Part shown: one piece after another, positions 8,692 through 19,473 of the stretch
Numbering within the stretch: the first letter of the stretch is position 1
Layout: each line of letters starts with the position of its first letter
DNA from: Novosphingobium sp.
Lineage (GTDB): Bacteria; Pseudomonadota; Alphaproteobacteria; Sphingomonadales; Sphingomonadaceae
Length of the DNA: 50,861 nucleotides
Reading direction: 5' to 3'
NCBI RefSeq assembly: GCF_025351285.1
Contig: NZ_JANXWG010000087.1
Location: 1-50,861, forward strand
Program-made: the position numbers and the translations under genes
Notes under the pieces: generated by a model
Told to the model about the DNA's origin: nothing
Databases searched by the model: none
Seen by the model: the letters and a program-made list of their open reading frames with translations, nothing else

Positions 8692-9315
8692 ATGAACAAC
8701 ACGATCGATCGTCGGCGAATTCTGGGTGGCGTGATGGCAGCTGCCGGTGCGGTTGCGCTTGCGCCGCGGGTGTTCGCGCAAGCGTTCTCGCCCGATCAGC
8801 AGCACTGCAAGATCCTGGAAATTGCCCAGCGCGAAGTGGCGCGGGTGCGCGCTCGGGTCTGGCGGGCCGATCTGGTGGGCGTGGCCGATTTCGGCCTGCC
8901 GTCGTCGCTCCCACGGTTGCATTTCGCCAATCTCGAAAGCGGTACAGTCCGCTCGTTCCTCGTCGCCCACGGCAAGGGGTCCGACCCCGAGCATGACGGT
9001 TTTCTCAAGACGTTCTCGAACGACATGGGCTCCAACGCCACGTCGAAGGGCGCGTTCATCACCAACGAGTGGTACACCGGCAAGTACGGCACTTCGATCC
9101 GGCTGGTCGGCAGCGATCCCACCAACTCGCGCGCGCTCGAACGCGCGATCGTGCTGCATCCGGCGTGGTACGCGGCGCCCGACATGCTGACCAAGTGGGG
9201 CAAGCTGGGCCGCAGCGATGGCTGTTTTGCGATGAACCCCGACGATTTCAACGAGGCGCTGTGGCACCTTTCGGGCGGCCGACTGCTTTACGCCGATCGG
9301 CTGGGCATTTCCTGA
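8692..9315 (+). CDS. L,D-transpeptidase-like murein catalytic-domain protein, Tat/Sec exported
   Basis: The 207-residue protein begins with DRRRILGGVMAAAGAVALAP, a twin-arginine-like signal with Ala-rich core. The mature part resembles the 'murein L,D-transpeptidase catalytic domain' family (YkuD_2 type). A His appears in IVLHPAWY (H156) and the cysteine nucleophile in LGRSDGCFAMNP (C178). Such proteins act on peptidoglycan side chains in the periplasm. The GRSDGCF variant of the S-H-G-C motif separates it from the classical YkuD enzyme coded next door. Convergent with that gene, 19 bases apart. Confidence 0.85.
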   Translation: MNNTIDRRRILGGVMAAAGAVALAPRVFAQAFSPDQQHCKILEIAQREVARVRARVWRADLVGVADFGLPSSLPRLHFANLESGTVRSFLVAHGKGSDPEHDGFLKTFSNDMGSNATSKGAFITNEWYTGKYGTSIRLVGSDPTNSRALERAIVLHPAWYAAPDMLTKWGKLGRSDGCFAMNPDDFNEALWHLSGGRLLYADRLGIS

Positions 9316-9323
9316 TCCACTGA

Positions 9324-9346
9324 AACCCGCTTTTTTACAGCGGGTT
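9324..9346. terminator. Possible hairpin between convergent L,D-transpeptidase genes
   Basis: AACCCGC (9324-9330) and GCGGGTT (9340-9346) form a 7-bp stem around a T-rich loop, overlapping the stop codon of the minus-strand gene. It sits at the meeting point of two convergent genes. There is no T-run after either arm, so intrinsic termination is uncertain. Confidence 0.3.
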
Positions 9347-10798
9347 ATCCAGCTTCACCACCGCTTCCTTGCTCACGCGCTGGCCTGTGTGCGGCTGGCG
9401 CGGGGCGGCGAAGCTGGCCAGCACCGGGGCGTCGCGGCCATAGAGATCGGCGAAGTTGCGCATCAACCCGTTCACGTCGCGCGCGATCGTGAAGTAGGTG
9501 ATGTAGACCGGGAAGGTCTGCGTCATCGCCACCTTGGTGTACTTGCCCGAGTGCGTGTATTCGACGCCCTGTTCCTTGGAAATGTCGGCGCCGAGCATCG
9601 CCATCGTCATGCCCAGTTCGTCGGCGCGTTCGGCACGGATGCAGCCGTGGCTGAGCGCGCGGCTGGTCAGGTTGAACAGCGCGTGGTTGGGCGTATCGTG
9701 GATGTAGATCGCGTGCGGATTGGGCATGTCGAGCTTCATCACCCCCAGCGCGTTGCCCTTGCCCGGCTGCTGGACCACGATCACCATTCCCGATTCGGTC
9801 TTGGTCACCTTGTAGTTCTGCCTCGCGGCCGAAGCGGGGCTGGCGAGCAGTTTGGCGCCAAGACCTTCGCCCTTCACGATCGATTGCGGCACGGTCCAGG
9901 TCGGGTTGAACACCACATTCTGCACGGTGGCGGACAATTGCGGGGTGGCGGTGCGGCCCGGCTTGCCCACGATTGCGCGATAGGTGGTGATGATCTTGTC
10001 GCGCACCGCCAGCCGCAGGATCTGTTCGGGCACGTTGACCTCAAGATGGATCAAGCCAAGATCGCGGCCGAGCCAGCGCCAGCGGTCCATGTTGACGCGG
10101 ATCAGCGCGGCTTCGGCGGGAGTACGCGCCTGTGCCAGGGCATCGCGCAACTCGGCGTAATCGGGCGTGGTCGGTTCAAGGCTGGCGAAAGCGCCGGCGA
10201 TATCGTGGCTGGCGAGCGCGCCTTCGAGCAGCGGGCGGATCGGGTGCGCTTCGGCGTCGGGGTCGACCACGAACCATTGCACGCGCGCGTCCATCGGCGT
10301 GCGCCCGTCGCGCAAGTCTTCGGCGATCCAGGTAAACGCCTGCGTGGCGGTGGCGTCGAGCGCCGGGCCTTCGCCGGCCTTGATTGCGTCGGCCAGGCTC
10401 GCGGGTTGGTAATCGCGCACGAACAGGCCTTCGCGGCCGATCGTCTGGATTTGGGTGAGCAGCGCTTGCGCATCGGCCAGCGACCAATGCGGCGGCGGCA
10501 CGGCCACCGCAAGCGGCACCGATGGGGCCACGGTTGTGCCGACCGTGTCGCTGGGCGGTGCGAACGCGGGTACAGACGATGTGGCGCGAGGCGAGGTGGT
10601 CGGCTGGGCGGTCGGCTGGGCCATCGCGCCCTGGCGAGTCAGGTCCACCGGCGGCGGAGTCTGCGCTTCAGCGGAGGCCGTGACCAACAACGCACACGCC
10701 AGCGCGGATCCGCTGGCGGCAAGGCGCGCCTGCCGCTGGCCGAAGCCCAACGCTGGCCGCCAGATGGAGCCAAACCGATACCCGTTCGCTGCTGTCAT
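9335..10798 (-). CDS. L,D-transpeptidase, YcbB/LdtD type
   Basis: Forms 3-3 cross-links or attaches proteins in peptidoglycan in the periplasm. The 487-residue protein has a signal peptide (about 25-48, ending VTASAEA), a Pro/Thr-rich linker, and a helical scaffold region with a peptidoglycan-binding-like part (about 110-260, WSLADAQALLTQIQ then FVRDYQPASLADAIKAG). A large YkuD domain follows, with IYIHDTPNHALF and the catalytic SHGCIRA (Cys386). The scaffold-catalytic layout and length match LdtD/YcbB rather than small YkuD enzymes. The start at 10798 was chosen for the signal peptide; the open frame continues upstream to 11050 without a plausible N-terminus. Divergent from the DMT exporter gene. 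Confidence 0.92.
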   Translation of the reverse strand: MTAANGYRFGSIWRPALGFGQRQARLAASGSALACALLVTASAEAQTPPPVDLTRQGAMAQPTAQPTTSPRATSSVPAFAPPSDTVGTTVAPSVPLAVAVPPPHWSLADAQALLTQIQTIGREGLFVRDYQPASLADAIKAGEGPALDATATQAFTWIAEDLRDGRTPMDARVQWFVVDPDAEAHPIRPLLEGALASHDIAGAFASLEPTTPDYAELRDALAQARTPAEAALIRVNMDRWRWLGRDLGLIHLEVNVPEQILRLAVRDKIITTYRAIVGKPGRTATPQLSATVQNVVFNPTWTVPQSIVKGEGLGAKLLASPASAARQNYKVTKTESGMVIVVQQPGKGNALGVMKLDMPNPHAIYIHDTPNHALFNLTSRALSHGCIRAERADELGMTMAMLGADISKEQGVEYTHSGKYTKVAMTQTFPVYITYFTIARDVNGLMRNFADLYGRDAPVLASFAAPRQPHTGQRVSKEAVVKLDNPL

Positions 10799-11007
10799 GA
10801 TAGTGTGTCGCGCCTTCGATGCCGTCACGCGGTGCAAGCCGGATGGACCACCCATACCGACTCCGCTGCCCACCGTCCGGCCATATCCGGATCTGGCCGA
10901 TCCGCTGCATCCAATCAAGCGTCGTACCTTTCGCAAGGCTGAATCATCCCCAGCGATGAAACAAGCCGGGCATGGCAAAGCAGGCTGACCCCGGCTAGGC
11001 GAAAAGC

Positions 11008-11952
11008 ATGGGAGACAATTCGACATCTGGCGCGCGCAGCACCGCGGCACCGGCCGTGAGCGTGCTGATCCCGATTCTCGTCGTGATTTTCGGCTTGGGG
11101 CTGTTCGGTGCGATGGACGGGGTGATGAAAGGCGCAGCGCTGGCGGTGGGGGCCTATACTGCGATGCTGTGGCGCACGCTGACCGGTGCCACGCTGATGC
11201 TGCCGGTGTGGCGGTGGCGCGCGCAGGTTGCCGGTCGGGGGATGCCCGATGCGGCAGCGCTGCGGCTTCATGCCACGCGCGGGGGCGTCGGCGCGATCAT
11301 GGCGACGATGTTCTTCTATGGCCTGGCGCGCACGCCGATGGCCGAAGCGATGGCCTTGTCGTTCATTGCGCCGCTGATTGCGCTGTTCCTGGCCGCTGCG
11401 CTGCTGGGTGAAACCTTGAGCAAGGGCGCGGTCGGCGGATCGGTGGTGGCGCTGATCGGGGTGAGCGTGATCGCGCAGGGCAAGCTGGCCGGGCCGCACG
11501 ATGCCGAAAGCATCAAGGGCATGGCGGCGGTGCTGGTCTCGGCGGTGTTCTATGCGTGGAACCTGGTGCTTCAGCGGCAGCAGGCGCAAATTGCGCAGCC
11601 CGAGGAGATCGCGTTCTTCCAGGCGGGCTTTTCGTTCATGTTCCTGGCGCTGGCGTCGCCGTGGCTGGCGACCTGGCCCGGGCCGCACGCCTGGGTGCTG
11701 ATCGTGTCGGCGGCGCTGCTGGCGGCGGCCTCGGTGATGTTGCTAAGCTGGGCTTACGCGCGCGCCGAGGCGCAAGTGCTGGTGCCGATGGAATATACGG
11801 CATTCATCTGGGCGGCACTGTTCGGCTGGCTGGCGTTCGACGAATCGCTCACGTGGAGCACGCTCGGCGGCGTGGTGCTGATCGTGGGCGGTTGCCTTTA
11901 CGCAGCGCGGCGCGGCAATCCGGCCGATTTCGAAGCTCCACCCCCCGGATAG
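11008..11952 (+). CDS. DMT-superfamily (EamA) transporter
   Basis: The 314-residue inner-membrane protein has about ten predicted hydrophobic segments and two EamA repeats. The first covers about 20-150 (with LSFIAPLIALFLAAALLGE, the usual EamA closing motif) and the second about 168-300 (with MEYTAFIWAALFGWLAFDE). This two-repeat layout belongs to drug/metabolite exporters, often of amino acids or S-adenosylmethionine-like compounds; the substrate is not readable here. It ends in a short Pro-rich tail. Confidence 0.9.
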   Translation: MGDNSTSGARSTAAPAVSVLIPILVVIFGLGLFGAMDGVMKGAALAVGAYTAMLWRTLTGATLMLPVWRWRAQVAGRGMPDAAALRLHATRGGVGAIMATMFFYGLARTPMAEAMALSFIAPLIALFLAAALLGETLSKGAVGGSVVALIGVSVIAQGKLAGPHDAESIKGMAAVLVSAVFYAWNLVLQRQQAQIAQPEEIAFFQAGFSFMFLALASPWLATWPGPHAWVLIVSAALLAAASVMLLSWAYARAEAQVLVPMEYTAFIWAALFGWLAFDESLTWSTLGGVVLIVGGCLYAARRGNPADFEAPPPG

Positions 11953-11983
11953 TGGTTGGCGGGATTGCGCCTGCTTTGATCGC

Positions 11984-12121
11984 TCAGCCGCCGATCAGCG
12001 ACTGCAGGCCGGCCAGCGCAGCGCCACCCAAGGCGGCGAGCGTCAGGGTCGCGGTCAGCAACACAGTGGCTATCCCCGTTGTCTCGGACCTGGTTTCAAC
12101 CATCGGTTCTGCGTGAAGCAT
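11984..12121 (-). CDS. Small single-span membrane protein, 45 residues
   Basis: A short frame that starts MLHAEPMVETRSETTG and continues with about 25 hydrophobic residues (VLLTATLTLAALGGAALAG, then LQSLIGG) to a TGA. AGGGG lies 8 bases before the ATG. The frame is complete, the N-terminus is acidic and the C-terminal half would span the membrane once. No family is recognised. It is convergent with the DMT gene (31 bases) and divergent from acnA. Being so short, it could be fortuitous; the ordered hydrophobic segment and ribosome-binding site argue for a real gene. Confidence 0.5.
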   Translation of the reverse strand: MLHAEPMVETRSETTGIATVLLTATLTLAALGGAALAGLQSLIGG

Positions 12122-12280
12122 GATTTTTCCCCTGCTGCTGCTCGTGTAGACTTTAACCGGACCTGCCCGCTCGGTGAATGCGATGGCTCACAAACGGGCG
12201 TGTGCGCCATGTGTTCCCTCGGCGGGTTAGGCCGGGCGGGTAAACGAAGCGTGAGTGGCCGCCTTCGCCGAGCCCTTGAT

Positions 12281-12319
12281 GCCAAGGCTTGACGCCAAGC
12301 CTTGACGCCAAGGCTTGAC
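12281..12319. repeat. Three exact-length 13-bp tandem repeats GCCAAGSCTTGAC
   Basis: Units at 12281-12293, 12294-12306 and 12307-12319. The first and third are identical (GCCAAGGCTTGAC); the middle one has one change (GCCAAGCCTTGAC). Each unit contains the near-palindrome CAAGSCTTG and ends in TTGAC, a -35-like word. Position upstream of acnA suggests an operator array or promoter amplification. Confidence 0.9.
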
Positions 12320-12343
12320 GGGGCGCGCGGATACGCGGATAGC
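12315..12343 (+). promoter_or_regulatory. Candidate acnA promoter starting in the last tandem repeat
   Basis: TTGACG at 12315-12320 is a near-perfect -35; 17 bases later comes GATAGC (12338-12343), a weak -10. The call rests on the -35 match and spacing only. Confidence 0.35.
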
Positions 12344-12475
12344 CTGAGCCGAAATTCGGGCCGCCGTCAGACTTGTCTTCCTGCCTTTCCGCGCCGCGTG
12401 CTGGTCACGCCCAGCGGGAGAAGGGTTGCCGCGTTTGATCGGCGGTCTTTCTGCGAAAGGGGACGGCAAACCACC

Positions 12476-15148
<2,673 letters not shown>

Positions 15149-15205
15149 TCGCCAATCCATCCGGGGGGGCTTCGGCCTTCCGGATGGCCTTTGCGAACAA
15201 GCACG

Positions 15206-15244
15206 AAAAAAGGGCGGCTTCCGTTTCGGAAGCCGCCCTTTTTT
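15206..15244. terminator. Strong bidirectional intrinsic terminator
   Basis: A 15-bp-plus perfect stem, AGGGCGGCTTCCG / CGGAAGCCGCCCT with a TTT loop, is flanked by A6 on the left and T6 on the right. It therefore ends transcripts from both acnA (plus) and the PEP-CTERM gene (minus). A second, T-less hairpin CCATCCGG / CCGGATGG (about 15158-15188) lies just upstream. Confidence 0.95.
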
Positions 15245-15265
15245 GCGTTGCCAAGGCCGTCGACG

Positions 15266-16495
15266 TCAGGCTGTAGCCAAGCTCCGAGCCGGCCGAGCCC
15301 AGCGGCGCCGGGCGACCAGTGCGGCAGCGGCGGCGCCGAACAGGATCACCATCGAAGGTTCGGGCACATCGGTGCCGCTGCTGGTTGTGCTGGTGGTCGT
15401 TCCCGACGATGTCATGTTGCCCGACGAGGTCGAGGTCGATGAAGACGTCGAGCTGGACGAGGCGACGTTGCCCGACGACGATGTCGAGGAAGAGCTCGAG
15501 ACATTGCCAGAGGACGACGTCGACGACGAGGTCGAGACGTTGCCCGATGACGATGTCGAAGAGGAAACGTTGCCCGAAGACGATGAACTGACATTGCCGG
15601 ACGAGGATGACGAGGCATTGTTGCCCGACGAACTCGACACATTGCCGCTCGAAGTGGAGACGTTGCCCGAGGATGTCGACGTGCTCGACGAGCTCGTCAC
15701 GCCGCCGGTCGAAGTGCTCACCCCGCCGGTAGAAGTGCTGACGCCGCCGGTTGAAGTCGAAACCCCGCCAGTCGAGGTGGAAGTGCTCACGCCCCCGGTC
15801 GAGGTCGAAATGCCGCCGGTGCTGATACCACCCGAGGAGGTCGACGTGGTGCTGGTCAGCCCGCCCGAAGAGCTCGAGGTGCTGCTCGAACCGCCCGACG
15901 AAGAACTGCTGGTGGAAAGCCCGCCGGTTGAAGTGGTCGAAATGACCACGCTACCGCCGCTGCTGCTGCCGCCCCCACCGAAGAACCCGCCGAAGAACCC
16001 GCCGCCGAAGCCGCCAAGGCCCAGGCCGCCGCCGATCACCACCGGCACGCCGCCGCCACCGCCGATGGCCGGAGCCTGCGGTGCGTAAGGCACCGGAACC
16101 ATTGCATATTGCTGCTGCGGCGCATCATAATGGCGGGTAGTAGTGGTTTTGACGATGCGGCGACTGCGATGGTTGTCACGCGAGACGACTTGCTGTTCGC
16201 AGTTCGCTGCGCGCCGTGCGGCGTGGCTGCGAAGGGCCATGGTCTTGTGTCCCATGCCCTTGTGGTGAGTGCGGTACGTCATGCAATCCTGCCGCACATA
16301 GCGCGACGCGCGATGGCGCAGCGGCCGCTTGGCGATGACGCGCGCGGCGTGATGCCGGGGCGCGCCCTTGATCAGCTTGACGTGATGTTCTTCCTGCGCG
16401 GAAGGCTTCTCGGACACGTGGACCGCGCCGCCACCGAGCATTGCGCTGCCCGCGGCCGCTGCCATCAGCTTCACCATCGCTGTGCGAATCGACAT
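15266..16495 (-). CDS. PEP-CTERM-sorted surface protein with long Ser/Thr/Gly/Asn repeats
   Basis: The 409-residue exported protein has four parts. First comes a signal peptide (1-26, LMAAAAGSAMLGGGA). Next is a His/Arg/Lys-rich segment (36-120) with three cysteines. A Gly-rich stretch follows (about 142-178, with GGFGGGFFGGFFGGGG). Finally comes about 190 residues built almost only from S, T, G, N and V, with units such as STSTGGV (at least four in a row) and SSSSSGNV. The C-terminus TDVPEPSMVILFG, then an Ala-rich helix and ARRRWARPAR, is a PEP-CTERM tripartite signal recognised by exosortase (EpsH/XrtA), normally in exopolysaccharide producers. Such proteins are thought to be cleaved and exported to the surface, often glycosylated on Ser/Thr. 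No exosortase gene is in the window. The antisense strand is also open because of the repeats, but only this strand has a signal peptide and sorting tail. Confidence 0.85.
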   Translation of the reverse strand: MSIRTAMVKLMAAAAGSAMLGGGAVHVSEKPSAQEEHHVKLIKGAPRHHAARVIAKRPLRHRASRYVRQDCMTYRTHHKGMGHKTMALRSHAARRAANCEQQVVSRDNHRSRRIVKTTTTRHYDAPQQQYAMVPVPYAPQAPAIGGGGGVPVVIGGGLGLGGFGGGFFGGFFGGGGSSSGGSVVISTTSTGGLSTSSSSSGGSSSTSSSSGGLTSTTSTSSGGISTGGISTSTGGVSTSTSTGGVSTSTGGVSTSTGGVSTSTGGVTSSSSTSTSSGNVSTSSGNVSSSSGNNASSSSSGNVSSSSSGNVSSSTSSSGNVSTSSSTSSSGNVSSSSSTSSSGNVASSSSTSSSTSTSSGNMTSSGTTTSTTSSGTDVPEPSMVILFGAAAAALVARRRWARPARSLATA

Positions 16496-16739
16496 AGCCT
16501 GCGTTCTTTCGTTTCTGCGGCCGGGATAAAGCAGCGAGAGTTACCGTTGCCCTTCCATTCGCCCTGTCGCTGCAGAAACGCAGATGAGACCGGCGCGGAC
16601 AACCCCGTTAACCGTGTTTCAAGGCTTGGGATCGTCCCAAAACCGCGCAAAACCGGTAGCTTGCGCAACAGTGTCCCGAAATGGAACCGAATATTCGCTA
16701 ACCGTGACTGTTGACCGGCCAGCGACGGGCGAGGGCGGG

Positions 16740-17768
16740 TCAGTCGCCTTCGTCGAACAGCCCGGTCTGGCTTCCTGACGGCGGGGCAAGGCCGAGGTGC
16801 TTCCACCCGCGATCGTTGAGGCAGCGCCCGCGCGCGGTGCGGGCGATCAGCCCGAGTTGGATCAGGAACGGTTCGATCACGTCCTCGACCGTGTCGCGCG
16901 GTTCGGAGAGGCCGGCCGCGAGCGTTTCCACACCGACCGGGCCGCCTTGATAGATGTCGGCGATCATCATCAGATAGCGCCGGTCCTGCGCATCGAGCCC
17001 CAGTGCATCGACCTCCAGCCGAGTCAGCGATGAATCCGCCAGTTCGCGCGAAATCGTCGCCAGGCCAGCGACTTGGGCAAAATCGCGCACCCGCCGGAGC
17101 AGGCGTCCTGCCACGCGTGGCGTACCTCGCGCGCGGCGGGCGATCTCGCGTGCGCCCTCGGCCACGATGCCCACGCCGAGCAGCGCGGCGTTGCGCACGA
17201 TGACCTTTTCCAGTTCCTCGATCGTGTAGAAGTTGAGCCGCACCGGGATGCCGAAACGGTCGCGCAGCGGCGTGGTCAGCAGGCCCTGCCGCGTGGTGGC
17301 GCCGACCAGCGTGAACGCCGGCAAGTCGATCCGCACCGATCGCGCGGACGGGCCTTCACCGATAATCAGGTCGAGCGCGCGGTCTTCCATCGCGGGGTAA
17401 AGAATTTCCTCGACCACCGGGTTGAGCCGGTGAATCTCGTCGATGAACAGCACGTCGCCTTCTTCGAGATTTGTCAGCAGTGCGGCCAGATCGCCCGACT
17501 TGGCAATCACCGGGCCGCTGGTGGCGCGGAACCCCACGCCCAGTTCGCGCGCAACGATCTGAGCCAGCGTGGTCTTGCCCAACCCCGGCGGCCCATAAAA
17601 CAGCACATGATCCATCGCCTCACCCCGCGATTTGGCGCTTTCGATGAACACGCGCAGATTGTCCTTCGCCGCCGCCTGACCGACAAATTCGGCGAGCGTT
17701 TTCGGACGCAGCGCGGCGTCAATATCTTCGGGCTGGCGATGGGGGGTGAGGTGGGGATTATCGGTCAT
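16740..17768 (-). CDS. ruvB: Holliday junction branch migration helicase RuvB
   Basis: AAA+ motor that drives branch migration on RuvA-bound Holliday junctions. The 342-residue protein has Walker [10 protein letters not shown] (59-67), Walker B in LFIDEIHRL, sensor 1 in LVGATTR, and the C-terminal winged-helix domain with the ARTARGR block. Its ATG (17768) comes one base after the parE stop codon, so it is probably co-translated with the toxin-antitoxin pair rather than directly after ruvA as usual. Confidence 0.98.
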   Translation of the reverse strand: MTDNPHLTPHRQPEDIDAALRPKTLAEFVGQAAAKDNLRVFIESAKSRGEAMDHVLFYGPPGLGKTTLAQIVARELGVGFRATSGPVIAKSGDLAALLTNLEEGDVLFIDEIHRLNPVVEEILYPAMEDRALDLIIGEGPSARSVRIDLPAFTLVGATTRQGLLTTPLRDRFGIPVRLNFYTIEELEKVIVRNAALLGVGIVAEGAREIARRARGTPRVAGRLLRRVRDFAQVAGLATISRELADSSLTRLEVDALGLDAQDRRYLMMIADIYQGGPVGVETLAAGLSEPRDTVEDVIEPFLIQLGLIARTARGRCLNDRGWKHLGLAPPSGSQTGLFDEGD

Positions 17769-17769
17769 G

Positions 17770-18075
17770 TCATGTCTGCGCGCCCGTTAGTGAGTCTTTG
17801 GCGTCTCGGGCATGATGCAGGATGCGCAAGATCAGAACATCCGATGCCGAAGCGCAATACAGTATGCGATGTTGGCGATGAACGAGGCAGCGGATATTAT
17901 CGCCGATTTCCGGCCGTAGCGGAGCCGTCAGCGGGAACTCGCTGAGACGTGTAAATGCTTCGTCGAAACCGTGCATGTAGCGTTCTGCCACATCCTCACC
18001 GAACCGGACGACGCTGAATTCGTCGATCTCAACGAGGTCCGCTTCGGCTGCATTCGAGAATACAACCTCAGCCAC
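17770..18075 (-). CDS. parE: ParE-family toxin (type II toxin-antitoxin, RelE/ParE fold)
   Basis: The 101-residue protein shows the ParE/RelE pattern: [17 protein letters not shown] at the start, then [20 protein letters not shown], and the late strand pair [23 protein letters not shown]. The family mostly inhibits DNA gyrase; RelE members cut mRNA. The typical ParE ending 'ILHxARD' favours ParE. The GTG start at 18075 overlaps the parD stop by 8 bases. A longer frame to 18240 lies inside parD and is not used. Confidence 0.88.
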   Translation of the reverse strand: MAEVVFSNAAEADLVEIDEFSVVRFGEDVAERYMHGFDEAFTRLSEFPLTAPLRPEIGDNIRCLVHRQHRILYCASASDVLILRILHHARDAKDSLTGAQT

Positions 18076-18319
18076 GCCTTGCCCGGCGTCTGGCAATGAT
18101 GTTTTCGATGATCGTCTCGGGCTTTTCCGGCGAAATGCCCGATGCAAGTCCCTCGGCCACCATTGCGCGGACCCATGCGGTATCGCTTTCGGCCGCTTCC
18201 TGGTCTCGGCGCAGCAGGTCGCGCACCAGGTCACTGGCACTGGTGTAGCGGCCTTCGGCCACGCGGTGGTCGATCCAGGCGCGAAGCGCTGGCGGGATGG
18301 TGATGTTGAGCTGGCTCAT
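18068..18319 (-). CDS. parD: ParD-family antitoxin (ribbon-helix-helix)
   Basis: The 83-residue protein opens MSQLNITIPPALRAWIDHRV, followed by GRYTSASDLVRDLLRRDQE, the standard ribbon-helix-helix DNA-binding part of CopG/ParD antitoxins. The acidic-to-basic C-terminal tail (about 50-83) would wrap ParE. It neutralises the toxin and should repress its own operon. A possible internal promoter lies in the 47 bases between ruvA and this gene, where a short AT-rich stretch, ATACGAATTTATAGGAAATT (18331-18350), contrasts with the GC-rich surroundings. Confidence 0.9.
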   Translation of the reverse strand: MSQLNITIPPALRAWIDHRVAEGRYTSASDLVRDLLRRDQEAAESDTAWVRAMVAEGLASGISPEKPETIIENIIARRRARRG

Positions 18320-18366
18320 AGGAATATCATACGAATTTATAGGAAATTGTCGACTATCATCGCCCA

Positions 18367-18969
18367 TCATCCCGCCGCCCGTTTCAGCGCCACCCGCACC
18401 AGCGCGTTGAGTGCCGCCCCGTCGCCCAGTTCCTCCAGTGCCGCTGCTACTGCCGTGCTCGCCACCTGCGGCTTGAAGCCGAGGTTCTGAAGCGCCGAAA
18501 TCGCGTCCGCGCTGACCGAGCCTACCGGGGCCACCACAGCCCCGATGACCCCAACCACGCCCGCCAATCCACCTGCCTTGTCCTTCAATTCATTGACAAT
18601 CCGCGAAGCCAGCTTCGGCCCCACGCCTTGCGCGCGCGCTACCATCGCGGCGTCTCCGCCGGCGCAGGCGCGCTGCAAATCCTCGATTGCCAATGCCGAC
18701 AGCACCGCCAGCGCCATCTTCGAGCCCACGCCTTGCACCCCGGTCAGCAGCCGGAACCATTCGCGTTCGGCCGCGCTGGCGAAGCCGATAAGGCGCATGT
18801 CGTTTTCGCTGACCTGGAGTTCGGTGTGGATCACCACTTTGTCACCGCGAATGCCCAGCGCGGCCAGCGTCTTGGCCGAGCAGTGGACGAGGTAGCCGAC
18901 ACCGCCCACATCGATCACCGCCCAATCGGCGCCGAAATCCTCAAGCGTTCCTGACAGTCGCGCGATCAT
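18367..18969 (-). CDS. ruvA: Holliday junction branch migration protein RuvA
   Basis: The 200-residue junction-binding subunit of the RuvAB complex. The OB-fold N-terminus ([20 protein letters not shown]) is followed by the helix-hairpin-helix domain, with [20 protein letters not shown] and [17 protein letters not shown]. The small C-terminal domain III (about 150-200, [13 protein letters not shown]) contacts RuvB. It follows ruvC by 32 bases. A fused-looking frame upstream to 19440 is a shadow of ruvC. Confidence 0.97.
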   Translation of the reverse strand: MIARLSGTLEDFGADWAVIDVGGVGYLVHCSAKTLAALGIRGDKVVIHTELQVSENDMRLIGFASAAEREWFRLLTGVQGVGSKMALAVLSALAIEDLQRACAGGDAAMVARAQGVGPKLASRIVNELKDKAGGLAGVVGVIGAVVAPVGSVSADAISALQNLGFKPQVASTAVAAALEELGDGAALNALVRVALKRAAG

Positions 18970-19001
18970 GGTTTGTTCCTTGCACGCCCCGCGGCTTAAC
19001 G

Positions 19002-19472
19002 CTAGCCCCGTTGCAAATGGGCATGGCAAATTGCCACTGCCAGCGCATCGGCCGCATCGGCGCCGGCCAGTTTGACCCCCGGCAGCAGCACTTTCAACAT
19101 CGCCTGCACTTGCGCCTTTTCGGCCGCGCCGGTGCCGACCAGCGCCTTCTTGACCAGCCGCGTTGCGTATTCGTGGACCGGCATCCCCGCGCGAGCGAGG
19201 GCCAGCAGCACCACGCCGCGCGCGTGGCCGAGCTTCAGCGTCGATTGAGGGTTCTTGTTGACGAACACCTCCTCCACCGCGCTGGTGTCGGGACGGTGCA
19301 GCAGGATCACGTCGGTCAGCTCGCGGTCGATCGTCACCAGCCGTTCGGGCAGCGACATCGCGGCATCGGTGCGGATCTGGCCGTTGGCAACGTGACTCAG
19401 CCGATTGCCCGATTTGGCGACGATGCCCCAGCCCGTGCAAGTCAGCGACGGGTCGAGCCCGATGATCAGCAC
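19002..19472 (-). CDS. ruvC: Crossover junction endodeoxyribonuclease RuvC
   Basis: The resolvase cuts Holliday junctions symmetrically. The 156-residue protein has the RNase H-like fold with the first catalytic Asp in [14 protein letters not shown] (Asp7), a Glu in [11 protein letters not shown], and the terminal acidic pair in [14 protein letters not shown]. The start is GTG at 19472, one base after the stop of the DUF3147 gene. It lies upstream of ruvA in the usual ruvCA order. Confidence 0.97.
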   Translation of the reverse strand: MLIIGLDPSLTCTGWGIVAKSGNRLSHVANGQIRTDAAMSLPERLVTIDRELTDVILLHRPDTSAVEEVFVNKNPQSTLKLGHARGVVLLALARAGMPVHEYATRLVKKALVGTGAAEKAQVQAMLKVLLPGVKLAGADAADALAVAICHAHLQRG

Positions 19473-19473
19473 G

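Larger units (their letters stand above)
12122..12475. other. Upstream region of acnA
   Basis: No gene is seen in these 354 bases. The stretch holds the three 13-bp repeats and a candidate promoter listed separately, then about 130 bases of leader before the acnA ATG with no recognised riboswitch. Confidence 0.6.

Noticed and set aside
15650..15900. Short regular repeats that look like a CRISPR-type array
   Set aside because: They are imperfect coding repeats of a low-complexity protein, without unique spacers of constant length.
15243..16088. Plus-strand frame of 281 residues rich in Asp/Glu/Pro with TPPVEV repeats, antisense to the PEP-CTERM gene
   Set aside because: Its repeats mirror the Ser/Thr/Gly repeats of the opposite strand; it has no signal peptide or ribosome-binding site, while the minus frame has both a signal peptide and a sorting tail.
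16496..16739. Inverted arms CGTTTCTGC (16510-16518) and GCAGAAACG (16572-16580)
   Set aside because: Nine-base arms 53 bases apart with no T-run or known operator form; may be chance.
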